A stretch of DNA of 10,279 nt from NCBI RefSeq assembly GCF_000611645.1, contig NW_014011894.1:1-10279 (forward strand), read 5' to 3'. How positions within the stretch are numbered: position 1 is the first letter of the stretch; each line of letters begins with the position of its first letter. Positions 1 through 7,848 of the stretch are shown in pieces. Made by a program: the position numbers and the translations under genes. Origin of the DNA: Monoraphidium neglectum (taxonomy: Eukaryota > Chlorophyta > Chlorophyceae > Sphaeropleales > Selenastraceae). The notes beneath the pieces were generated by a model. That model was not told where the DNA came from, did no database searches, and saw nothing but the letters and a program-made list of their open reading frames with translations.

Positions 1-2
1 CT

Positions 3-413
3 ACCGCAGAGCCCGTGCGCTGCAAGCGCCCCGCCGCCACGGCCGCGGCCGCGGCGGCCACGCCGCTGGGGCCTGCGGCGTCGCCGCGGCACATAAGCAG
101 CAGCGCGCCGGAGCCGGGAGTCGCGGGGCTTGGGGTGATGACGGCCTGCCTGGGTGGTCGTGACGGCGACACCAAGCGTGATCAGGACCGCGGCAGCGGC
201 GCCGCCGCTGTCAGACCCAAGGCACCGCCAAGCGATGCCAGCGGCGACGGCGAGGCCGGGCGCGACACTGAGGAGGGCTCCGGCCCGCGTTCGGGCGTCG
301 CCGTCGCGCCGCCCGCGCCGCTGCTGCCGTCGCTGGCGCCGGCGCCGAGCGACACGGCGTCCGCGTCCGCGTCGGCGCTCGACGAGCCGCCGCTGCTTTT
401 CGAGTTTGAGTGA
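3..413 (+). CDS. C-terminal part of an unrecognised Ala/Pro/Ser-rich protein (5' end outside window)
   Basis: The frame is open from the left edge (first full codon at nucleotide 3) to a TGA at 411-413. It encodes about 136 residues that are low in complexity: an Ala-rich run near the start, Ser/Pro/Gly stretches in the middle, an Asp/Glu/Gly/Arg-rich segment, then an alternating Ala-Ser run and an acidic, hydrophobic end, EPPLLFEFE. I recognise no domain, membrane segment or catalytic motif. Base composition is strongly GC-rich, as in the other coding regions here, and drops soon after the stop, which is why I read this as the last exon of a gene entering from the left. No ATG in this frame near the edge argues for a start inside the window. 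An intron could lie in this stretch without my seeing it. The frame is more likely real than the overlapping frames, but the function is unknown. Confidence 0.45.
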   Translation, partial: TAEPVRCKRPAATAAAAAATPLGPAASPRHISSSAPEPGVAGLGVMTACLGGRDGDTKRDQDRGSGAAAVRPKAPPSDASGDGEAGRDTEEGSGPRSGVAVAPPAPLLPSLAPAPSDTASASASALDEPPLLFEFE

Positions 414-1080
414 GGGGGGCCGCCTGATGAGTCGTCGTGGCGGCTGCACCAGGCCGCGTGCTTGGTTGCCTGCTGTTAGGAAGAGTTCTTGCCATTTTAG
501 CACAGAAACGACGCGGCCTGCGTTTGTGGTGCAGCGGTCTTGGGCGAATGCTTTCGCTGATGCGGCGCCCGTGGGGCCGCGGAGCCCTGCGCGCCCCTTC
601 AAATTCAGACACCCATGAGCTGCTGTAGGGGGGTTTATAGAGTCTTCTGCCAGTCAGCCTGAGAGAGCGCTCCTGCCCGTTTCTTGCGTGCGACTCAACC
701 TTGTATCGTGGGTGTCCCCCCCCCTCCAGCATTGTATCACTGCGGCTGTGGATTCTCAGCTTGCTGCGTGCACATCGCCCGTCTCTCGGTCGCGGTGTTA
801 TGTCGGTGTGGCGCTGGTTTGTGGGTGCAACGAGCATAATGAGCAGCACCGCTCGGGGCCCCTCCAAATCCGCGCCACACCCGAATTCCAACCCGCCATC
901 GTGCCTGTCACGCCGGTCAAGGCCCACAACACGCACACACGCAAGGCGCGCGTGCACGCGCATGCCTGCCCACTGCTCGCACAAGGCGAATGCCGCCCCA
1001 CTCAGGCGCCCCTCAACAACGCGCCGCCTGCGCCAGCTGCTTGAAGCGCACGGCCTGTGCCATGTAATGAACGTTGTCAC
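414..1080 (+). other. Probable 3' UTR of the leftmost gene
   Basis: This stretch follows the stop of the left-edge gene. It is less GC-rich, with many stops in all frames, and contains TGTAA at 1063-1067. TGTAA is the usual polyadenylation signal in volvocine and related green algae, with cleavage about 10-20 nt downstream. A 3' UTR of roughly 650 nt is ordinary for these genomes. The extent is inferred; a shorter transcript using a variant signal cannot be excluded. Confidence 0.4.
1063..1067 (+). terminator. TGTAA polyadenylation signal, left gene
   Basis: An exact TGTAA pentamer, the green-algal counterpart of AATAAA, lies 650 nt downstream of the TGA at 411-413. It is the first such pentamer I found on the + strand after that stop. 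Confidence 0.4.
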
Positions 1081-1198
1081 ATGCTGGCTGTCAGGTTGCA
1101 GCCAGGAGGGCAGAGGCCGGTCGGGGCTCGGTGCGCTTCTCTGTGCGTGTGCCCCCCGCGCAGCAGCCCTTGCGGCAATAAGTGTTCAACCTCCCCCC

Positions 1199-1228
1199 AC
1201 CAGCTGACTTTTCTCTGACCAGCTGACT
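1199..1228. repeat. Short direct repeat, ACCAGCTGACT twice
   Basis: The 11-mer ACCAGCTGACT occurs at 1199-1209 and again at 1218-1228, 19 bp apart. It could be a small duplication or a paired protein-binding site; nothing else in the sequence distinguishes these. Confidence 0.5.
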
Positions 1229-1403
1229 ACGCTGAGCCAGCACCATTGCAGGCAATTGACACTATGCTAAGTGTACCATGTCCTTGCCAGCGTCATCCTG
1301 AAAAATCCGAGTACCGTGCCTGTGCATGAAAGAGCCGGGTCAAGGCGCAAGTGATGCGGCAGCACACTTGGCACTTAGCACACTGCCCTTGTGACAGCGC
1401 TTG

Positions 1404-1434
1404 CAGCCATGGTCGTCAGATTTCCAGCCATGGT
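1404..1434. repeat. Short direct repeat, CAGCCATGGT twice
   Basis: The 10-mer CAGCCATGGT is found at 1404-1413 and 1425-1434, 21 bp apart, in the non-coding stretch. Significance is unclear. Confidence 0.45.
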
Positions 1435-2434
1435 TAATGAGATCAGCTTATGGGTGTGCATCCACATGTGGGAAATGCAAGAGGGAACACAACAATTTGG
1501 ATGACATGCAACCTGTGCGGCCGACAAGAGCAGCTGCCAAGGCAGGCACCGCCGCTCGTCCAGACCATTCAAGAGTAATGCTGTGGCATCATTACTGGAA
1601 ATTCTTTTTTCTTGCGCGTTTGCACCCTCCTTCTCAACGCGCACACACCCCTCGCATGTTGCGCGACCAAGGCGTGTGCAGGAGGAAAGGCGCCTGCACA
1701 GTGACTTGGCAGCCGCATCTCTTATGACACTGCATGGACCCTCATCCGAGCGGCAGCCACATGCCAAACCATGCTCTTTATACTACACTTCGTGATCCTT
1801 TTCAGTCTCGAAGTCGCCGGGTCTGCCCGCCACCGCAGACGGTGGCCGATCGGTGCCCTCAGACTCTGCTCTGCCAGCAGCTTGCTGACCTCACGCGAAC
1901 GCAGCCTACGCACAGCTGTGAAGCGGGATTGATGTTGAAGTGCAAAACTACTCAACAAACGCGCACAGCTTGTGCATTCGTGAGGGTGCCAGTTCCTCGC
2001 TTTCGCTCGAGATCACTGATATTCCACCCGCTTGCCTCCCGGTGGTGTTGAGACGGGGGTCTGGCCCAGCTCGCGCAGCAAGTCGCTACTGCAGTGTTCT
2101 CCATCTATGTGTAAATCCTGGGCAGCTGGTGCATCAAACAGAGAGACTGAAACCTGTTCTGCCCGCCTGGGGCCTCGCACGTCAAGATAGAGGGGCAAGA
2201 GACGAAATAGGGTGCGTGATAATTTCGTGGTTTTAGCCACGGTCGTCGGGAGTAGTGAACGCCACCTCGGAGCGCGTCCAGCGGTGGTCTGGGCACCATC
2301 ACTGCCATTCTACGCGTCCCTCCATCCTCAGCCTGCCCGCATCGCAACATTTGCCCATGGACGCAGGCCTCGTGGCCCTGTTTGTGCCAGCAATGGGGGT
2401 TTGCCGCGCGCGCAGCACGTGAGCAGGTGCCTCC

Positions 2435-3296
2435 ATGCGGCACAGCGGCGCGCCGCTGCTTGAGGACAGCCTCCGCGGCTCCAGCTGTGGCGGCGGTGCT
2501 GGGCGGCCCCGTGGCCCTGCTCAGGCCTGTCTAGGCGGGTGGCAGCGGCTTGAGATTCAGGTGTGTGGGGCAAGCACTCGCGAGGGTTGAGTTTCTGCTG
2601 TGTGTGTGCGGAAGCGTGCATGTGGTGGATGGCGGAGCCGCAACATCTTAGTTTTGCTCGCCGCCCCGTCGCCGCCCCTGGTACCACTCTCCAACCCCAA
2701 GTCGCCGACCCCTCCGCAGGCGCAGCGGCGCGTGTCGGCGGCGGCGATCGGGCATGGCAGGGGCGACAGCCTGCCCTTTCGGCCTGAGCGCGCCGGCGTG
2801 GCCCTGGGCGTGTCCTCAAGTTTTGGGCTGCAGGTGCGCGGAGGCCTGCAATTGACATTCATGCGATTGCAGCACGCATGGAAGTGGGCACTGTTGCCGT
2901 TCTGCGACCCAGAAAACAGCGAGCGAGCCACGCCGCTTGGGATGCCACAAGGAGCACTCTGCTACTGCAGTGGCATCATCGCACTTGAGCTCTGGAAACA
3001 AGCCCCGCATGACTTCCTTCCAACTCCTAGGTGGCCTGCCAGCAGCAGCTGGTGCAAACCCTTTCTCAGGAGGACGGCCCGCGGCTGTCGTGGCAGCCGC
3101 TGCCAGCGGCTCCGCGGCAGCAACAGCAGCAGCACGTGCGCGACCACGTGCAGCCGTCACCGTTGCTGGCCGCCGCGCAGTTGCAGCACCCCGAACAGCA
3201 CCCAGGCTTACAGCAGCAGCAACAGCAGCAGGAATCGCAGCAGCAGCAGGAGCTGCAGCCGATTGTACATTACCGCGCGCAGCAGTCGCTGCAGGC

Positions 3297-3332
<36 letters not shown>

Positions 3333-4285
3333 CTCACAGCAAGGGCCGCCCTCTGCCCATGACCCAGACACTGTTCCACTCTCCGAGCAGCGTCTGTCAT
3401 CGCTCAAAGACGGTCAGGCGCAGCAGGGGGAGCAGCAAGGGGAGCAGCAAGGGCAGCAGCAGCAGCCGCAGCAGCAGCAGCAGCAGCAGCAGGAGCAGCA
3501 GCAGTCGCAGCCATGGCGGCGGCGGCAACGGCAGCAGCGGGAACCACCGCGGGAAACCCAGCAAGCGCCCAGCCCTCCACAGCAGCGCAGCCAGCCGCGG
3601 CGGCCCGTCGCTGACGCGCCGGCGAGCGTCCCTAGATGGGAGCTGCGGCCGGGCTGCCGCGACCCTGGGTCTCAGATAACATCCTGGATCATGGGGGCCG
3701 CGTGCGTGGAGGAGCTGCGGGAGCTTTATGCCTTGAATGGCGCGTCCTTCAACGCCATCAACACCGCAGCCATGCTGGCGCGGCTGCCAAAGCTGCTCGG
3801 CGGCGGGGGCGGCGCCGGCGCCGGCGGCGCGGGCGCGGTGCGGCGCCAGGCGGCCTGTGCGCTCGGGATGCAGCTGGCGGAGCGCCTGCTGCCGGCGGTG
3901 TACCTGCTCCCCTCGGCGCGGCAGTTTGCCAACGCCGTGTGGGCTCTCGGGAAGCTGGGGGTGCAGGTGCCGGCGCCGCTGCTGGGCTCGGCGGTGCAGC
4001 AGCTGCTGGCGGACGGCGCGCGCCTGCTGCGCAATGCGCAGCCGTCAGAGCTGGCCATGAGCGCATGGGGCCTGGTTCGGCTGGGCTACGACCCTGGCTG
4101 CCCCGTCTGGGAGCGGCTAGCGCTGCTGTCAGCGGACGGCATGTCGCGCTTCAAGCCGCAGGACATATCCACGCTGCTCTGGGCGTTCGCCGCGCGGCAG
4201 CAGGCGCTCGCGTGGCGCCAGCAGACGGCGGGCGCCCCGGCGGCGGCGGGGGCGTTCGGGCGCGCCCCGGGGCCGCCGCGGCAGC

Positions 4286-4336
<51 letters not shown>

Positions 4337-5195
4337 GGCAGAGGCAGCAGCAGGAGCAGGAGCCCGGCGACGCGGCGGCTCTGCCCGCGCCGCGCGGCTC
4401 CTTGGGCCGCTCCATCGGGCTCACCCACGCTCCCGAATGGCCGGGCAGTAGGGACGAGGAGGACGACGCACACGCCTGGGACGAGGGCGCGCTGCTCTCC
4501 GAGCGGCGCGCGAGCAGCGCGTCCGCTTCGACCAGTGGGAGTGACGGAGCCGACCTGCTCGTCGCTTACTTTGGGTCTGGCGGCGCGGGCGCGGAGGACG
4601 CTGGCAGCCACGCCGCCGAGGCAGCCGGCGGCCCGACGCCGGCGTCCGTGCTCTTCGCGGCGGCGGCCGAGCGGCTGCTGCGGGAGCGGCAGCTGCTCGG
4701 CGGCTTCAAAACGCAGGAGCTGTCAAACGTCTTGTGGGCGTTCGCGACAGCCGGCCAGCACGACCGCGAGTTTGGAGAGGCGGCGGCCGAGGCGCTCGAG
4801 CAACGCGCGCACGCCTGCAACGCGCAGGACCTGTGCAACGCCGTCTGGGCGCTCGCGCGGATGCAGGCGCCCCACGACGGCTTCTTCGGCGCCGCGGCGG
4901 CCCGGCTGGCGCCGCTGCTGCCGTCGCTGAGCGGGCAGGAGCTCGCAAACGTGCTGTGGGCGTATGCGGCGACCGGCAACGCCGGCTGCGAGCTGTGGCG
5001 GGACGCGCTGTCAGAGGCGTCGCGGAGGCTCACGGCCCTCGGGCCGAGGCCGCTCGCTGCGGTGGTGCAGGTGTGCGGCGCTGCGTGCCGCCACGCGCGC
5101 GCGGGGCAGCGGCGGCGGCGCCCGGGCGCGGCCGGGGGCGGCGGCAGCGAGGGGCAGCAGCAGCAGCAGCAGCAGCAGCAGCCGCAGCAGCAGCC

Positions 5196-5241
<46 letters not shown>

Positions 5242-7302
5242 GAGCAGCGGCAACAGCAGCAGCAGCAGCAGCAGCGTTGGTGGGGCTTGGTGGACGAGGG
5301 TGGCGCGTCGCAGGAGCAGCAGCAGCAGCAAGAGCAGCAGCCGCAGCAGCAGGAGCAGCAGCCGCAGCACCACCAGCAGCAGCAACAGCAGCAATGGCCG
5401 CACCGACGGCGGCAGCAGCGGAGCGACGCCCGGCAGCACGCCGCCGAGCGGCGCGGGGACCGCGCGGTGCTGGGGCTGGCGGCGGCTTTCTTGGCGCAGG
5501 CGGCGCCCTACGTCCCGGCAGCCGTGAGGAGCCTATCCATCAGGGACGTCGTCGGCGTCCTCTCCGCCCACGCGGCCGCCTCTCAGCCCCCGCCGCCCGC
5601 GGCGCTGCAGGCGCTGCTCGCGGCCTCGCGCCGCGCGCTGCCGCACATGCTGCCGCAGCACATGGCGCAGGTCGCGTGGGCGGTCGCGCGGCTGTCGCAG
5701 CGCGGCGCGCTGTCGCTGCAAGAGTGCCTGCTCAGCGGCGACGGCGAGGAGGGGCGCGACGGCGGCAGCGGCGGCGGCGGCGGCGGCGACGAGGGGCTTG
5801 GTTGCTGCTGCAGGGATCTGGTGGATGCTCTGGCGGCGCACGCGCGCGCGCGCATGACGTCGTTTAAGCCCCACGAGATCTCTCAGATCGCCTGGGCGTA
5901 CGCCAGCCTGCGCGTCGACGACCCGCCGCTATTTGATGCCGTCGCCGACGCGGCGACGCGCTGCGCGTGGCGGCTGCCGCCGCAGGCCGTCTCCAACATC
6001 GCGTGGGCTTTCGCCGTGACGCGCACGTACAACGGCCCGCTCATCGACGCGCTCGCCCGGCGCGCGCTCGCGGTTATGCGCGCGTTTGCACCCGACGAGC
6101 TTGCGAATTGGGTGTGGGCGATGGCGGCGCTGAAGCACACGCACTCGCCCGCGTTTGCGGCCGCGGCCGACCTGGTCGAGGCGCGGGCCGGCGCGCTCGC
6201 GGCCGCGGACCCGCGAGCGGCGGCCAAGCTCGTGGTGTCGCTCGCGATCGCGGGGCGCCAGCGGCGGCGGGTGTTCTCGTCGCTCGGCACCGCGCTGGTT
6301 GCCGCAGACGCCGACCGCCGCGATGGGGGCGCCGGCAGCGGCAGCGGTGGCGCCGGTGCGGGCGCCGGCGGCGCGTTTGCGGACCTGACCGCGCACGAGC
6401 TGTCGCAGCTCCCGCTCGCGTTCGCGTCGCAGCAGCAGCGCCACCGCGGCCTCTGCGCCGCCGTCGCCGCGGAGGCGGAGCGGCGGTGCGACGCGCTCGC
6501 GTGGCACGACGCGGCGCGGCTGCTGGCGGCGCTTGCGAGCCTGCGGTTCCCGGCGCCCGGCCTGATGGCCGCCGTGAGGGCCAGGGCCGAGCGCGCCGTC
6601 GAGGACGATCCAGCCGGCCTCGGCGCCGCCGCGGGCCTGCACCCGCCGCACTGGGCACGGCTCGCCAAATGCTACGTAGCGACGCGCCACCCTGCAGCGC
6701 CGTGGTTCGCGGCGAATGCAGCGGCCGTATGCGGCGAGGGGGAGGGGCGGGGCGACGCGGCGGCAGCGGGGGGCGCGCGGGGCTTGCAGCGAGGCAGGAG
6801 CCGAGCGGGCGGCGGGGGCGCGTGGGATGGCGGCGGTGGCGGCGGCAGCAGCGACAGCAGCAGCGGAGGTGAAGTGGATGGAGTGGCTGAAAGCGCCAGC
6901 AGCAGTGCCGGCAGCGGTGCAAGCATCACGGCCACCGCCACTCCCAGCAGCAGCAGCAGCAGCAGCAATGGCGGCGGCAATGGCGGTAGCAGCAGCCATG
7001 GCTTTGCAAGCAACGGCGGCAGGAGAGATTGGCAAAGCGGCAGCCGCCGAACATCGACCGTGCAGCTCAGCAACGGCAATGGCAATGGCTCTGCTGCTGC
7101 CTGCGCCGTTCCCCCACAGCCCCGCTGCAGCGATCCACTCTATGCGTCGCCCGCGGGGCGCGCCACCGGCGAGTGCGCAGCACATGCGACCGCGAGGGTT
7201 GTGGCCACGGCAGACGCCGACAGCAGCAGCAGCAGTAGCACCAGCACCAGCAGCAGCACCAGCAGCAGCGCAGGAGCGGGTGGCGGGGCTGCAAGTGCAT
7301 AG
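2435..7302 (+). CDS. Octotricopeptide-repeat (OPR) protein with polyglutamine insertions
   Basis: This is probably an organelle RNA-binding factor of the OPR superfamily, whose Chlamydomonas members (for example Tbc2 and Tab1) act in splicing, stability or translation of chloroplast mRNAs. Modelled exons are 2435-2560, 2720-2833 and 3031-7302 (stop TAG 7300-7302), giving about 1503 residues; both introns are phase 0. The large exon is certain, the small ones are inferred. At least 12 helical repeats show the OPR core Q-x-L-(S/A)-N-x-(L/V)-W-A-(F/Y/L)-A: near model residues 377, 411, 451, 631, 673, 710, 948, 1020, 1060, 1097, 1197 and 1237. Neighbouring repeats start 37-40 residues apart, fitting the 38-residue OPR unit. 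Clear copies read QELSNVLWAFA, QDLCNAVWALA and QELANVLWAYA. Long polyQ blocks precede and interrupt the array. A Gly/Ser-rich tail follows from about residue 1310. I see no RAP domain. The basic, Ala/Ser-rich N-terminus could be a transit peptide. FAST-kinase-like or other helical-repeat families are less likely. Confidence 0.8.
2561..2719 (+). other. Predicted intron 1 of the OPR gene
   Basis: Donor CAG|GTGTGT follows nucleotide 2560, and the acceptor at 2719 is a pyrimidine-rich CCCCTCCGCAG|G. Length is 159 bp, typical for green algae. It joins a 42-codon exon starting at ATG 2435 (in-frame stop just upstream at 2420-2422) to an exon opening at 2720, phase 0 on both sides. Read without splicing, the first exon hits a stop at 2588-2590. 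Prediction only. Confidence 0.4.
2834..3030 (+). other. Predicted intron 2 of the OPR gene
   Basis: The donor is CAG|GTGCGC after 2833. The acceptor is TTCCTTCCAACTCCTAG|GTGG at 3030, preceded by a good pyrimidine tract. The acceptor's TAG is itself the in-frame stop that closes the large exon on its 5' side, so that exon must be reached by splicing unless translation starts internally. Both ends are phase 0. Length is 197 bp. Confidence 0.55.
3115..3263 (+). repeat. CAG-rich imperfect repeat (N-terminal Gln tracts)
   Basis: Several CAG/CAA clusters in the first part of the large exon are read as Gln, separated by short stretches with His, Pro, Leu and Glu. The clusters lie around 3115-3134 and 3212-3251. 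They are imperfect, so they look older and less prone to length change than the pure runs further on. Confidence 0.75.
3297..3333 (+). repeat. Pure CAG trinucleotide run encoding polyglutamine
   Basis: A nearly uninterrupted CAG run encodes about eleven consecutive Gln in the N-terminal region before the OPR repeats. Pure CAG tracts commonly vary in copy number between strains, and they can slip in sequencing and assembly. Confidence 0.85.
3419..3514 (+). repeat. Gln-rich imperfect CAG repeat with Gly/Glu spacers
   Basis: This part begins with a short tandem unit, Gln-Gln-Gly-Glu repeated (roughly 3421-3455), then turns into CAG runs broken by CCG (Pro) and GAG (Glu). It is the last Gln block before the repeat array begins. 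Confidence 0.75.
4279..4359 (+). repeat. CAG run encoding polyglutamine inside the OPR array
   Basis: About seventeen Gln codons in a row (CAG with a few CAA), flanked by CGG/AGG Arg codons, lie after the third visible OPR repeat (near nucleotide 4141) and before the next recognisable one (near 4681). The surrounding segment, about 4200-4660, is non-repeat linker: Ala/Gly/Pro-rich, then acidic and Ser-rich. Confidence 0.85.
5155..5394 (+). repeat. Long compound CAG repeat encoding Gln-rich linker
   Basis: The longest Gln-rich block in the gene has pure CAG runs interrupted by CCG (Pro), GAG (Glu), CGG (Arg) and CAC/CAT (His). A short non-repeat island with two Trp and several Gly (about 5275-5310) lies in the middle. 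It separates the repeat cluster at 4681-5030 from the one starting near 5510. Confidence 0.85.
6835..7290 (+). repeat. Gly/Ser-rich low-complexity C-terminal tail with AGC runs
   Basis: The last 150 or so codons of the OPR protein are mainly Gly, Ser, Ala, Thr and Asn. AGC runs give polyserine at about 6943-6966 and 7221-7270. The same CAG/AGC unit that encodes Gln upstream is read one base over here, as Ser. No folded domain is visible, so the tail is probably disordered. Confidence 0.75.
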
Positions 7303-7395
7303 TGCAGGCCCCGCCGGTTTCGACTGTTGATGGCTCTCTTGTCGCGGGCGGTCTGTTCCTGTGTGGCCCAGCCCTGTGTAACCTCTTGAACACCT
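7303..7395 (+). other. 3' UTR of the OPR gene
   Basis: The stretch runs from the TAG stop to just past the TGTAA signal at 7377-7381, giving a 3' UTR of roughly 90 nt, short for green algae. A longer transcript form using another signal cannot be excluded. Confidence 0.5.
7377..7381 (+). terminator. TGTAA polyadenylation signal, OPR gene
   Basis: An exact TGTAA lies 75 nt after the OPR stop codon. Its placement shortly after a certain stop codon makes it the best-supported poly(A) signal in the window. Confidence 0.6.
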
Positions 7396-7848
7396 GGTAT
7401 CAGAAGGTTTTGGGTCGCAGCAGCAGGTCGACAGTGTTTTCCACAAAGGCGGCGCCGCTGTTTCTCCTGGCGGGTGGCAACACACAGGTTGCGCTGGCCT
7501 CAAGTCAGCGCGACTGCTGCCGGTCGGACGCACATTGGCGTTCAGGTCGCAGTGTCATGGGGAGTACGCGTGTGTCGGGAAGGTTGCAGCAGGGCTTCGC
7601 CCCAGAGGCAGCCGCCCACCTGCTGGCCGGTGCTCATGCACTGCAGTCACACTGGAACGAGTAAAGCATGTCCCGGCCATTGTGATGCCCACCAGCGGGA
7701 CAGGTGCCCTACATCATGCGCGCTCAATTGTGCGATATGATTCCCATTACTCCACAACGTACTGCCATTTTCGTAGCTAGCACAAGCTAGCGTGCGTGTA
7801 GATCTTCCAGCACACTCCCGGAGTACCGGTGCTCTATTGTGTGCTTGG
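7396..7848. other. Intergenic stretch between OPR and AlkB-like genes; likely promoter and 5' UTR of the latter
   Basis: About 450 bp with no coding frame I can support. Short frames in all three + phases overlap and look random. GC content is lower than in the flanking genes, as expected for promoter DNA. Two copies of the palindrome GCTAGC lie 10 bp apart (7776-7781 and 7786-7791), about 60 bp before the predicted start codon of the next gene. No convincing TATA box is seen. Confidence 0.4.

Larger units (their letters stand above)
1081..2434. other. Intergenic stretch without a supportable gene; probably includes the OPR gene's promoter and 5' UTR
   Basis: No frame on either strand shows sustained coding character here. 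Open frames are under about 115 codons, mutually overlapping, and mostly lack the high-GC, Ala-rich bias of the genes on each side. Visible items are an 11-bp direct repeat (1199-1209 and 1218-1228), a 10-bp direct repeat (1404-1413 and 1425-1434), a TATA-like TTTATACTA at 1777-1785 with nothing tying it to a start site, and a lone TGTAA at 2110-2114. The right end presumably holds the promoter and 5' UTR of the OPR gene. The isolated TGTAA leaves room for a short unrecognised transcript. Confidence 0.4.

Noticed and set aside
211..1080. 289-codon open frame on the - strand over the left gene and its 3' UTR
   Set aside because: It spans a coding part and a lower-GC non-coding part without a change in character, is Arg/Pro-rich with no motif, and is best explained as the shadow of the + strand GC bias.
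2013..2240. 75-codon - strand frame with a rather protein-like composition
   Set aside because: It begins with GTG rather than ATG, sits alone in a non-coding stretch, and I recognise no family or plausible splice partners.
2600..3679. 359-codon + frame running through the CAG repeats as polyserine
   Set aside because: It has no ATG before nucleotide 2860 and becomes pure Ser where the OPR exon frame reads Gln. Only its 2720-2833 part is used, as a small exon of the OPR model.
3297..5394. CAG blocks considered as CRISPR-like or mobile-element repeats
   Set aside because: They are simple trinucleotide runs in frame with a coding sequence, with no spacers of regular length and no terminal inverted repeats or target duplications.
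4734..5867. 377-codon + frame rich in polyalanine
   Set aside because: This is the CAG repeat read in the GCA frame inside the OPR exon; it lacks the repeated W-A motif.
5929..7533. 534-codon open frame on the - strand opposite the OPR gene
   Set aside because: It is antisense to a clear OPR coding frame. Its Ala/Arg/Pro-rich composition is what GC-rich codon bias produces on the opposite strand, and it has no recognisable motif.
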